DNA of 64,000 nucleotides from Tanypteryx hageni (taxonomy: Eukaryota > Arthropoda > Insecta > Odonata > Petaluridae): assembly GCA_028673005.1 (NCBI GenBank), contig CM054113.1:42350117-42414116 (forward strand). The letters run 5' to 3'. Every line of letters starts with the position of its first letter. Positions within the stretch are counted from its first letter, which is position 1. Made by a program: the position numbers and the translations under genes. The notes beneath the pieces are model-generated. The model made no database searches and was not told the origin of the DNA. It saw only the letters and a program-made list of their open reading frames with translations. Positions 49,721 through 60,907 of the stretch are shown piece after piece.

Positions 49721-51947
49721 GATGATAACAGTTTTTTTTGGGTTAATTTATGTTTGCGCTAAAATAAATTTTCTCGATTTGAGGCTATTTTTTCTGGACG
49801 CGTATTTCTTCGATTTCATACTTTTAGATATTTCTGAAGAATGTGTCTAATGATAACTTGGCGTACCATTTCTTTTTGGACAATTTTGAAACTAAAATTA
49901 GTTAGCTTAGAATTATGCCACCCAGTTAAGGAATATTTTTAAAATAACTTTTAAATGTTGTAATTATATAAAATGACGCATTTTTAAGTATTATTTCTGT
50001 AGAAATTTCTATAACAATGTTCCTCATATTCCCATCCATGATTCATATATTTATGATGGAGGGTATAGGTTATGATTATTCTGTCAAACTCGTTAAGTTT
50101 CCAGAAAAAGACTTCCAACTATTTTTTTGGTTATTGAAAGGCATACTTGGTTACTTTCAGCAGAATGTCTACAGTGTTTAGTACCGCCATTACTAGAAAC
50201 TTAAAATCGCTTTTTCCGAATGTATTGCAAATTCAAACAATTTCAATTTTACCTTTGATGAGGTTTATATGCAGTTTATAAAGATAAAATAAAATAAATA
50301 TATTTCCACAGACTGGCCAAAGAATCATATTTTCGCCGACTGTTTACGGTTATTATCCGCAAAAGAACATCTAGGCTAGGTAAAAATCTAACAGCAAAAC
50401 TTTCTACCTCAGTGAGTCTCTGTTGATGTATTTTTTACAGGAGCAGATGAAAGAAAGGTTGCCTTGGGAGGCTCATTCGTTATTCTCATCCATCCGTAAA
50501 ATTGGAATAGTCTGATTTCTGGTGACGGTAGAATGATTTAGTGCTATTCACCTATGTAGCCGAAGCAATAAATTTCAAAGGTCATCTGGCACGCCTATAG
50601 TAGCTGGGACTGGACATTTCGGCGCTGCGAGAGAGAAGAAACCGCTCGAGGAAAAAATGCAAAGTTTTTACGTGAAAATATTGACGATGACTTTGTAACA
50701 ATAGTTGGATTTCCCTACTAGGCGAGCAAGGGAAGATAAATTCCGCAACATGATACGTTTAACCATGAACGTGACGCTACGGCACCAAAAACTGCGGCAA
50801 AAACTAGATTGGAAAAAGAAAGGAAATCTCAATTAAGCAGGCTCGACAGATTCAATCAAATTCTATTTATCGCTCTCGCAACTGTCGCAGGTTCGTTAGG
50901 TATCGGAGGCGAGAAACGTTAATCAAGAGCTCCTTCAACAGCGACAGACGGCGTGATTGCGAAGGAGGGAGTTGCGTTGAGCTGATCAATTAAACGCTTC
51001 ATTCATCGAGGTCGGACAATTTCTCGCCAAGAATTGCTACAACCGCCACTAATCCCAAGGTTTCCAATCTTGGGCTAAAAAGGGACCGACTGGCGGCAGG
51101 ATAAAACAAAAAAAGGAAACGGAAACACGTCTACGTGAGCATCCAGATGAACCCCAAGTGCCAGGACGAACTATTGCGAAACGATCCGCAGTTGAGTTTT
51201 AAGATTAAATTTAGTTAAATATTTTTATAATTACTATTATTTTTAACAAACTTCATCTGATAAGCACCCTCTCTAACTTGATGGAAATGATATTTTCGAT
51301 CGTTTTTGTTATATTATAATTTTTTTAATTTCTTGCTCAGTTGAATTGCAGAAATGGACTTTAAAATGTTGGTATATTAATTATTAGAATATGATAATTT
51401 TTCCAAATCACAAAATATTTTTAAGAAAATGATTCTTTTTTTTATTTTAAATATATTTTCCGTTTTCAAAGAAATTTTGTGAAAGCTTGAAGAAATATAG
51501 TCTTTCCAGAGACAGGTGGTTATGAGTTAAACCTTCATTTTTATATGAGGCGAATAATTGAGAAATTAAAACAAATCTTGACAGTATTTGTACGGTTAGG
51601 AGTTGTTTTAATTTCTCTTCATTTTTGATCCTACTTTTTCCAAGTCTTTTAATCAGTCTTTGATTTTTTCATCTTCAAATTGTTTATTTATTACTTACAC
51701 ATTAAACACGAATAATGTAAATATAAAATTTCCTCGGGTGTAGAAATAAACATAACTATCACAATCATCGCCTTATTTAACATTCGGATTTCGCGTCTCT
51801 TTAACAGATTACTGTGAAATCACTTCATCTTTACCGTAATAATATCATATCATGAAGCCTTACGCTGTGAAAATCGCCATAATTTGATAATCAAACTCGA
51901 GATTCTACCAACTTGATGAAAATGCGTCTCCAACCGATGGTTTATAT
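49721..51947. other. non-coding, no gene recognised
   Basis: AT-rich except 50540-51190, which is GC-balanced, stop-containing and unlike the repeats elsewhere. It may be unique regulatory DNA. Confidence 0.4.
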
Positions 51948-52423
51948 CAGAGGTCTCAAACTCGCGGCCCCAGTGGTGATTTTGTACGGCCCGCGGAGTA
52001 TGTATATTTACACTACACAGTCTAAATTCACACAAACACTTTTAAATAATCTAAGAGATGTATTAAATCATAACTTTGAAAAATTTCGCGGTTTATTGCT
52101 CATTCCAATTTACAACAACCTGCACAGTTGGTGCACAGAAGAATGTCCTTTCCGCAGTGTTCTTTGCTTGTCCGAAGGGCCTAACTCACGTCACTGAATC
52201 CAACATTTTTATAATGTATAGGTTTTAAATCGGATCATAGGGTTGGGGCTATTTATCCCCTTGTCTAAGGGGAGAGTGAATGTGCAAAGGATATGAAAAC
52301 GCGTGAGGAATGGGAATGCATGGAATGCGGCCAGCGGATTTGATACGGTGCCTTAATGCGGCCCGCGGATTTGGTGGGGAGCCTTCATGCTGCCCGCGCA
52401 TCGATGTGAGTTCGAGGCTACTG
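51948..52423. mobile_element. non-autonomous hAT-type element (MITE)
   Basis: Starts CAGAGGTCTCAAACTCGCGG, a hAT-family end widely seen in animals, and ends GAGTTCGAGGCTACTG, its degenerate inverse. Flanking octamers gtttatat and gttcatgc agree at five of eight positions, fitting an old insertion. Near the right end, a 31-bp unit starting GCGG/CCxGCGGATTTG repeats three times (52327, 52358, 52389). Confidence 0.75.
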
Positions 52424-53483
52424 GTTCATGCAAAATCCCTTTATTCCGCAATCAATTGACAAGATTTCACCTCGTAACCATGTAGAGGTGGATAAGAAAG
52501 AGTGAGAGGGATCCCTGGGCAAAGGTTGGAGTGAGGAAGAGGGCGAGTGAAGTGGAGGAGGGGAATTGAGAGATAAGAGAGGGAGTGGGCAGAGTGGGGT
52601 GGTAACTATTTCTCGAGTGACGACCTCAGTGAGGTATGGATCTCGCGATTCATATTTTTCTTCTTCTTCGATTTTTAATAAATTCCTCGATGCGGACGCG
52701 GAGATATCGAGAGAGAGAGAGAGATATCGAGAGAGAGCATTGACCACACCTTCAGACCCTTGGGCAGCATCCAAATACCCACGCGGGCAAAAAAATAACA
52801 GACTCCGGCATGTCGCATGTGCAAGGAGCGTGACAGGTACTAATAGCGACGCAGAACAACGGAAGGGAGAGAAGAGAGAGAGGAAGGAAAAATAAAAACT
52901 CTATCTAACAATGGATAAGTATTTCATTTAAATGTACGCAGGAAGATTTTTTTCCTCTGGGAACCGCTGCCAATTTGGCATGGTTTGAATGGGCATGAGA
53001 GAATTGCGTATTCGACTTAAAGGAAACAAAAGAAGTCCGGAATTGAATATTTCTCGAGAGCATTCATCCTATTAATAAACCAGATATCAAGCTAAACGTG
53101 AGAACTGAAAGCCACTGCGTGTGCAAACCTGACTTAGATTACAGCCATCTAATCATTTCCGCTGTTTTTCTTTGACCGCAAAGATACACAAAATTCTCTT
53201 TGAAATCAAATGGAAACCTTTCTCGTAAACGGCCCGTCTAATTAGTACGAGAGCTGAATGAATCGTAATATTTCGCAACATCTGTCCAGAAACGCCTGTG
53301 CAAGCGTTCCAGAGAATCGTTCGTTTTCGCAAAGTCAAGATTTCGCGAAACGTTATCATGGTTATCATTTAGCACGCCCTGTGGGATATTTGAATGAAGA
53401 TATAAACTAGCTCTCGACAGAGATACAATCTAACGCATGTTCCGATGCTTGGACGGTAATCTATTTCTCTCCCCGTTTCGCAA
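52424..53483. other. non-coding, no gene recognised
   Basis: G/A-rich to about 52620 and with GA runs at 52705-52738. The rest is balanced to AT-rich. Frames at 52418-52774 (minus) and 52566-52895 (plus) are composition-driven. Confidence 0.45.
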
Positions 53484-53504
53484 GATATATATATATATAT
53501 ATAT
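53484..53504. repeat. short (TA)n microsatellite
   Basis: About ten TA units. Confidence 0.9.
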
Positions 53505-55121
53505 GCCCGCGGGGGAAAAAGAACAAAATGAATCGGCTCCATCTTAATAATCCTTCGGGCACGAAAACCAAAGATCACGAAGGGCTACTCAATTAAAAAT
53601 CAATCAAATTAATCTGGAATTAACAGCTGAGTAAACTAGAGTGCGTTTTTATTGGCCGGGCGATTAATTTTTTTAAGTCGAATTTTTCGCGGATAAACGT
53701 TCATTTATAACGTGACCAATCTATTTCGTGTATCTCAGCTGCGTAAACAATTACCGCCCGAAAATGTTGGCTCCACCTTAATTGGGGTCACAGCCTCGAT
53801 TCCCATATAGATTGGCGTTTTTTTGATTTAAGATATAATTTTTATGAAATGACCTTGGCTTCTATTATTACTTTTTAAGGCATTCTTTCGGTCATGTGTG
53901 GCAATAGTACCCTCCCTTCTCCACTTCATTATTCATATGGCAGCAGCTTTTGATACTAATCGCGAATTCGCGATGAAGGCCCGGCTCCACCTTTCGCGGC
54001 AAAAAATAAAAAACGAGACGCGAAAACTCGTCGAATAATGCTCGAAACGTTTATAATTGCAAGAGGCATTCTTCGACAGAAATTTATGGCTCCTCACTAT
54101 AGGGGGGAAGGATTTTTCAAAAATATGTATGCCGGGGAAAAGGAATTTAAACGAATTCCTTGTTCTCCATAGCGGCTTTTTACGATTTATTCACATGCTG
54201 TCAAAAAATGGACCCCGAGTATGATTTACCAGCATTCGACTATTTAAAGAATACAAAAAATGATACTTAAGATGCCGAATTTATCGAACTGACAAAATTG
54301 ACATTACGGAGGATACATATCGCAATCTTTTCCTAAAGTTATATCTGAAAAGATTGTCTGAGAACACCGCGAATAACATATTTCTCTTATCTGAAGGTCA
54401 TGTCTCTCAGAATGCCGTTCCGGTATTACCCTATACGAGAGCCTAAAAAAAAAAAAATTGCAGCGCCGTGCGTCGATGCGACAAATCGTAATGCGATGTT
54501 CTCAATTTGCTCGCATTGGCGCGCATGTGCCTCCCGATATGCACGCAGCCCGCTATGTAACGCGCGCGCGTGGTTGCCGCACCAACAGGGTACAAGCTAC
54601 TTAATATGTAATCTATAATCTATGCCTTAATATACGACCGCATCCACAGCGGCCATATATACGGAGAGGAGCGCAACCACTAAGTTCCTCTGTCTCCGGC
54701 GACAAAACACCACAGAGAGCGGAGGATACTCCGTGAATTATGGCGTCCAACTCTTGTGTGGGTGTGGGGAGATTTTTCGTCCGTGATAAAACTCGGCCGA
54801 GACGAAAGATCTATTCCTTTGCTTTTTTGCGCATAATCTACGTGACTCTGTCGCGTCAAAACGATTCAAGGAGCGCATTAGATGTTGCCTTGGGGATTTT
54901 TACGCTTTCGTAATTTGCTGGCAGAGATTAAGCAGGGCCTGGTCTCGCGTTAAAGGAGAAAAGAAATCGCCTTCTGAACCGCGTCATTCATATATAAATT
55001 CCGCGGGTTGCAATAATGCACTGGCAATAATTCGTGATTTACGGCGGCGTAAAATCTAATTTATTTATAGATCCCGTACCAGAGGCGTGGAATTTCTTTG
55101 TTTGGGTGGCGATAGCCAATG
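53505..55121. other. non-coding, no gene recognised
   Basis: Includes an A-run at about 54446-54459 and a CpG-rich patch at 54460-54600 containing CGCGCGCG. No recognisable gene. Confidence 0.45.
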
Positions 55122-55585
55122 CAGTAAGTCCTCGGTTTACGTCGGGGATGCGTTCCAGGGAAGTGCGACGTCAATCGAAACGACGCATATCGAAACCGGA
55201 TTTTCGTGACCATTTTAATTCATGTATATAAACGACGTAGCTTGTAGAAACAAAACCGATGATGCATCCGGAAACAATTCTGAACGAAAACATAGGCGTC
55301 TCGCTCGTAAATATCAATACGCCTCGGGAAAATATTTTCCAAAGGAAGTGAATAAGAATAATCGTCTTCGTTGTCTCTTTCAACAGGACTAAACGACGTT
55401 AAATCAAAGAAGTTAAGTAGATAATGACTTTCATGCTACTTAAGAGGCTAACTAGGCAAATACGACGCATTTATCGTTTTCGGCTCATTTTTTTAATTTA
55501 ATGAAAAAATACGGGAATTAAAAAAAACTCCGATGAAATCGTTATATCGTTATATCGAAACAACGTAAATCGAGGCCATATTTTA
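55122..55585. mobile_element. pogo/Tigger-like non-autonomous element
   Basis: The left end CAGTAAGTCCTCGGTTTACG, followed by GTCGGGGATGCGTTCC and ACGACG..ATCGAAACC, matches the layout of Tigger/pogo-type elements known as CAGT...GTCCTCG..TTACG. The right end carries the inverse (CGTAAATCGAGGCC). The left terminus is clear, the right is eroded and no TA duplication could be confirmed. No transposase coding. Confidence 0.55.
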
Positions 55586-56252
55586 CATTTGTCTTAGGCG
55601 AGACCCCACTTAAAAAATAGCCTTTACTTGAATTTCACTGCTTCGAGGAAAAATAATAAGATTACGCAGAAATGCAAGATGAACCGATCGAGTATATAAA
55701 GATGCATTATAATAAATAAATATGTTGTAATCAAAAGTGATACTCTCACGAAGCTACGGAAACATTTTGCGAAGGCGCAGCACTGCCCTTATCATTTCAC
55801 CAGTCACCAAAGTGACATGAATCATAGATTAAATGTTTGCCAAGACAAGTACAAATAAAACTATATGAGACTATAAAAATAGGATAAAATGAATTGCATG
55901 TGTCTGTTGCGATCGCAAAAGTCAGCTTTCGATAGAAGTAATATCAGTTCAATTTTTATGACGCCATAAAATTGCAAATTTCCTTAGCCACAATCTAAAA
56001 ATAAACGATATGACAGAATAGTGTCAGAGCAAGACGCTATGAGTAAATTATGATCCATCATAGTAGATTTGAGAAACATTTTGTTTAAATATATAAATTT
56101 ACAAACACAAAATCGCTTACTTATCTGTATGACAAGCCGTATTATTTCTTCGTGTATACTATTAGAATTTATACTGTCTACGATATAGGTATCACTTTGC
56201 GCGAAATATTCCCTTTAGCGCGTTAAAAAAAATGTGCTTATACATTCACTTT
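55586..56252. other. non-coding, no gene recognised
   Basis: AT-rich; nothing recognised. Confidence 0.45.
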
Positions 56253-56285
56253 GGCGTCTGTCTGTCCGTCTGCCCGTCCATCTGT
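56253..56285. repeat. GTCT/GTCC microsatellite
   Basis: Tetranucleotide run GTCTGTCTGTCCGTCTGCCC. The complementary GACA repeat appears at 59532-59550, so the two could mark opposite edges of one old repeat complex. Confidence 0.75.
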
Positions 56286-57514
56286 GCACTTGCTTAAATT
56301 GAAATTGTGATGAAATCGTAAAAGAAAACTTGGAGTAAAGTCCTGTACTGCAGCCATTTCTTTTCTTTATACATATTTGAATTTTGAGAAATATACAGGA
56401 ACAGATAGGGGCCCAGCAAATTTTTTTAATTATCTCCAAAGCTATAAAAGATAGAAAAGTGTAATCTTGAGCGTATATTTCCACATTTATGCCATTAACA
56501 AACAAAGATTTAGTGACCGAACCACATAAAAAATAAAAAATTTATATTTTTAGTACTATTTTTATTAACAATAAAGTGGAGAGTACGGCGAGGATAAATC
56601 AACTCCTATGACGTAAATTAATTAATTGCGGTATAGGAGTTGCATACTTTATTTATAGTATTACATATGTCTAACTTATCTACACGATAGAAAAGGTAGT
56701 TACTCATGAAGAAAAGAGTTAATTTAAGACTACCTCATTTTCAAGGTAAACCTAACAAAATAAACGAATTCGTGGTATGAAATCGAGAAAAATAATGGAA
56801 AATATTGCCGTTGCGAAATATTTAGTTTCTCTTACCTTTATTGACTCAAAAAGATTGTGGAAATTCAGTTGGGGTGTACAAGGATGAATGCTACGGCACA
56901 TAAGAAGGTTAAAAAGCATGGCACGGCCGTGATGCGGTCATAACAACGGAAAAGCTTAACGAACGCGCGAACACAAACAGTGGGTGCGGTAGGGGAGGAA
57001 TGGTTCCGCGAATCGCCTCCAGATGGAATCATACTCTCGGTTCAAAACTCATTTTTTTAGAAACCGTTTAAGAAAATGCCGAAAATGAATGCTTCTGTAG
57101 TGACCTCTCCTTCAGAAATTATTTGTTTCCTGTTGCATTACACAAAGTTTATAAGTTTGTCGACTATATTTTTACAAAAACGATTGGAGAACGGTATCTG
57201 TGTGTATATACTTAAAAAACTGAAAACATACCAAACGTAGTTGAAGTTGCGTATTTTAATATTAGGAAGTAATCTTTCTTCCTAAATTTTTAAATCTGAC
57301 CAGCTATTCATTGCACTACCTTTTATATACCCATTGCGCGCAGGCAAGAGGGAATCAGCAGGTCGTAAAAAAAGTTTTAATTTAAGAATGGAGTTCTAAA
57401 AATCTATCTAGAAAAATGAAGTAATTTCTCTGAAGTATTTTATTTGCAACTCTTGTAACGACCACGTACACATTAACTAAAAGTCAAAATACAAGTTAGA
57501 TTTGATATAAAAAC
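56286..57514. other. non-coding, no gene recognised
   Basis: AT-rich, with a GC-balanced patch at 56900-57050. Possibly part of the repeat complex spanning 56.2-59.6 kb. Confidence 0.4.
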
Positions 57515-58460
57515 CCGCTTTGGCGGAACCGATTTCAACAAAATTTGGTACATACTCACTTAAATTAATGAAAATGATAGCACATTTCGACCGGATCCAT
57601 TCAGCAGAAGTGCCACAATTTCAAAGTTAAACTTTTCGGAAATTATGAATTTGGAAGGAATTGGGTGTACCGATTTCAACGAAATTTTGTATGAAGGAGG
57701 CGTGCAATACAAAAAAGCAAAATAAAGATTTATAGTATAGATACAGAAAGCAGGGCTACCACAATACAAGAATTAAAATAATTCTTTTAACCCGTATTTG
57801 TGTCGAACTTTCTGCACCAATTTTAACCAAATTTAATACTTATAATATACGCATATAAAAAACCATATTAATATATTTATACCGAATCAGTTAAACAGGG
57901 GTGCCACAATTACAAATAAAATTCTTTCAGTAAATACGGATTTGGAAGAAACTGACTGAACGAATTTCAATTGAATTTTTTTATAAGATTTGTACGACAT
58001 GCCATAATAAAATCAAGATGCTTAATGCGGAGATAAAGAGCAGAGCTACCACAGTGAAAAGTATAATAATATTTCTTTGACATGAATTTCTAGAGAACTG
58101 ACAACATGTATTTTAACCAAATATGGTATATATAATCTTTGCATAAATAGATAATTAAAATAGCATATTTCAACCGGGTCGACTAAACAGCGCTACCACA
58201 ATATCAAGGTTAGTTTTTTTCTGTAAATATGAATTTGGAAGGTATTGGCTAAACTGATTTAAAAGAAATTTCGTTTGTAGTGCGAGTATAGAATGGGAAA
58301 ATGAAATAAATGTGTTTAAAATGGATCAAAAAGCAGGGTTACCACAATATGAGAAAAATAATTTCCTGATTATAAAGCAAATACATTAGTATACGATAAT
58401 ACTACGGCGAATTTGATGAAAAGCACTTATGTACTACGGGAAACCCGTGTACACACCTAT
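57515..58460 (+). repeat. diverged tandem repeat, period 145-147 bp, in a Helitron-like context
   Basis: The anchor GCTACCACAAT (with variants) starts its CCACA core at 57613, 57759, 57904, 58049, 58196 and 58342: spacings 146, 145, 145, 147 and 146. A second anchor of ACCGATTTCAACxAAATTTGG type occurs at about 57527, 57669, 57817, 57957, 58108 and 58253 with the same period, and a seventh partial unit follows. Units are heavily mutated. Immediately after the array, ACGGG-AAA-CCCGT forms a hairpin (58436-58448), then CTAT at 58457-58460. That resembles a Helitron 3' end (hairpin about 10 nt before CTRR). Helitrons such as DINE-1 are known to carry tandem repeats. The repeat is certain; the Helitron link is inference. 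Confidence 0.8.
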
Positions 58461-58659
58461 TTGTTAAACTTGTCTTCGTTGGTTTATCAAAAGCAGTAAA
58501 TAACATTTAATATTAACGTATGCAAGGTATGACAGGATTTTATAGATTACTGTGTAACATAAAATTGCCAATATTGTGAATAACTACGCTGTATTTTTGT
58601 CAAAAGGAAACAGATTATTAAGATATAAATTTTACTGAGAAAGTTTGTATTTATCACTT

Positions 58660-59130
58660 GTAACATATTTCAATTTGAATCGCACATTCCAATATGATTT
58701 CAAAATGTGATATCTGAATGTGTTATCATAACTTTCATCTGATAAAGTACACTATTCCAAATAACGTGAATAAAAATTACCTGCTAACCTAGTTTTAATT
58801 AACTCGATGGGAAAGCGTCTCGGCATATAACAAACGTAAAATTTATGTATTCCATAGTGACTTATGATTTACCTTTTTCCGTAACTCAACGCAATTTAGA
58901 ATACCTATCATAGACTTCATTCGATAAAATAAATTGTCCTCAACAGTATGCATAAAAATTCCGTACTGACCAATTTTAAATACTCCCATGCTATACCAGT
59001 CTCTGTAAATAACAAACGGAACATTTTTTACTTTTTGCGTACTTCAATTCACAATATCTATCAAGACGTTAATTTGAAAAAAATAAGTTATCTTCATTAA
59101 TGGAATAAAAATAGTCTTCTTACCAAACAG
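58660..59130. repeat. second diverged tandem array, period about 150-180 bp
   Basis: Related blocks recur: a string like CTTCATTCGATAAAxTAxA then xGxATAAAAATT (at about 58769, 58949 and 59102), and AACAAACGxAA.ATTT at 58829 and 59011. Lengths vary through indels. It appears unrelated in sequence to the 146-bp array beside it. Confidence 0.5.
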
Positions 59131-59399
59131 AATCTCTCTCGTTAAGGTAAATAAAACAAAAATAACCAAAACATAATTGCTGTGTTTGTTCCCATTTCTC
59201 ACACACTTATGGAGTGAAGCTGCAGTAAATGATCACCAACCAACTGCACTAATTCGAAGAAATATTTTCTATAAGCATAATTCTAGGATAAAAATTAGAA
59301 TCTTCATTCCTTTCCTCAGAGAAAAGTACAAATCGCGCTCCGATATAACAATTCTAAGATATTTTAATGTGCAAGAGAAAATTACCCTGCAATGATGAA

Positions 59400-59560
59400 T
59401 TTCAGATTTCCCATGTAAATCAAATGGGAAGGACAGTTCCAGGAATCGAACTTCAATCTTCGCAACAAAAACTATCCTCGGTAGTAGCAAAAGATTTCCA
59501 AGTGTCATGAAAATCGGTGTATTAAGTTAATAAGGGAGACAGACAGACAGTCAGATGCAA
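59400..59560 (+). mobile_element. relic 3' tail of a transposable element
   Basis: AAGTGTCATGAAAATCGGTG followed by GGGAGACAGACAGACAGTCAG has the layout of tails commonly found at ends of arthropod repeats (TTTCATxAAAATCGGTxxAGTAG, then GACA repeats). No element body is identifiable. Confidence 0.35.
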
Positions 59561-59739
59561 TGACGAAAGTATAAGCCTATTTTCATTCTGAAAAGTAAAC
59601 TAAAAATCAGGAAATAGGACTTATAAGATTAATCTGTTGAAACATTTGTGATCGGATGAACGCGACAAAAGCAAATATGAACGCGAACCAAAACTATCAA
59701 TTTGACGGTATTTTTGAGCTTCGTTAAATCGCCAAAGGG

Positions 59740-60850
59740 TCAATTGAAAAGCACCGCCGTGCCGCATTCCAGCGCGCGTGACATGACACGCATAAACCAT
59801 GTCCGCCTATGCGGAGGAAGAAAACACCGGATAGACACAACACAATGGACGGCATTTTAGTAAACGCCATGAATTTCTCCGAGCTCGTACTTCACATTTT
59901 GGCGATAAATATTCTCCGGTCAACATCCCCACGTCCTGCGGAGGTAGTCGTAAACTAGCTTCTCCGCGGCGCAAAACGGAAAAGAAAAGTCTAGGAAGGA
60001 TATGCAGCGACAAGTTTCTTTTCGGCCTCATATGCGCGCCGGCATTGTTTCAAACGGATCGCCTTCCTTGTCCTTCGTCCTCGCCGCCCAGAGCGAACAA
60101 AGCGGTCGTAAACCACGTCCACCTCGAGAGACCGAAAAAATAATGAACGCGGATAGAGACGGACGCATTCGTAAAACTCCCCACCGTCCTACATAGAAAC
60201 GATCCAAACACACCTCACTCTCTCATAACAATCGACTGCGGGCACCCGTCGACGCATTATGTAACTTAGGGTGGGGGGGGGGGGGGGGGGAGGAATGTTC
60301 GTGCGTCTAGCTTGTATGTGCTCGGAGGCGTGTAATCTTTCGGCAAGGTCCCCTGGCCGGGAGGGCGTGATAGTCCACGCGCGGTTTCCGCACGCCCAGC
60401 GCCTCACGCGACGAGATGTAGGTCAGGGATGGAAGGGAATTAGCGTCGGTGGGGAAGGAAAGGAGTGGGGGGTGGTGGCGGAGAGAGGTCGTAGGAGGGT
60501 GGGGGAAGGGAGATGAGGCGAAGAGAGTTTTTTTTTAAGACAAAAAATAGCAGCTGGAGGAGGAGGTGGCGTTTAAAAAAAGCGAAGAGCGTTTCCGGTC
60601 TCTCTCACACCATCTCGCGGCAAGGTCGACCGAAAAACCGCCATTCTTAACCGCGAGGACTTCACGTTCCTCCTGCATCGGCCCCGAAATACTATTAGCC
60701 GAAGGAGATGCGAGACTCGGTCGGCATTGGGAGCGCTGGACTCTACCGGATATTTTCGGTTTCTATTCTGATCTAATTGGCAGTGAGTGCCACGGGGTCA
60801 TTTGCCTCAAAAAACGAACGGGGCGCATTTTTAAAGGAAAAACGATTTGG
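59740..60850. other. GC- and CpG-rich island
   Basis: The largest CpG-rich block in the right half. Includes the G18 run and G/A-rich DNA at 60430-60530. Frames of 113 codons (60566-60907 plus) and 81 codons (60271-60516 plus) have no recognisable domain. It could be a promoter region, for instance an upstream end of the DUOXA gene or a neighbouring gene, but no exon could be supported. Confidence 0.4.
60273..60290. repeat. uninterrupted run of 18 G
   Basis: A poly-G homopolymer embedded in CpG-rich DNA. Prone to quadruplex formation and to sequencing-length error. Confidence 0.95.
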
Positions 60851-60907
60851 AGGATATTTTTGGACAACGATAGTTTTTGCCACCAGTTACGGGTAAAAAT
60901 TTCCTAA

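Noticed and set aside
57515..58460. CRISPR or protein-coding repeat array
   Set aside because: Whole units repeat with no distinct spacers, and stops occur in every frame.
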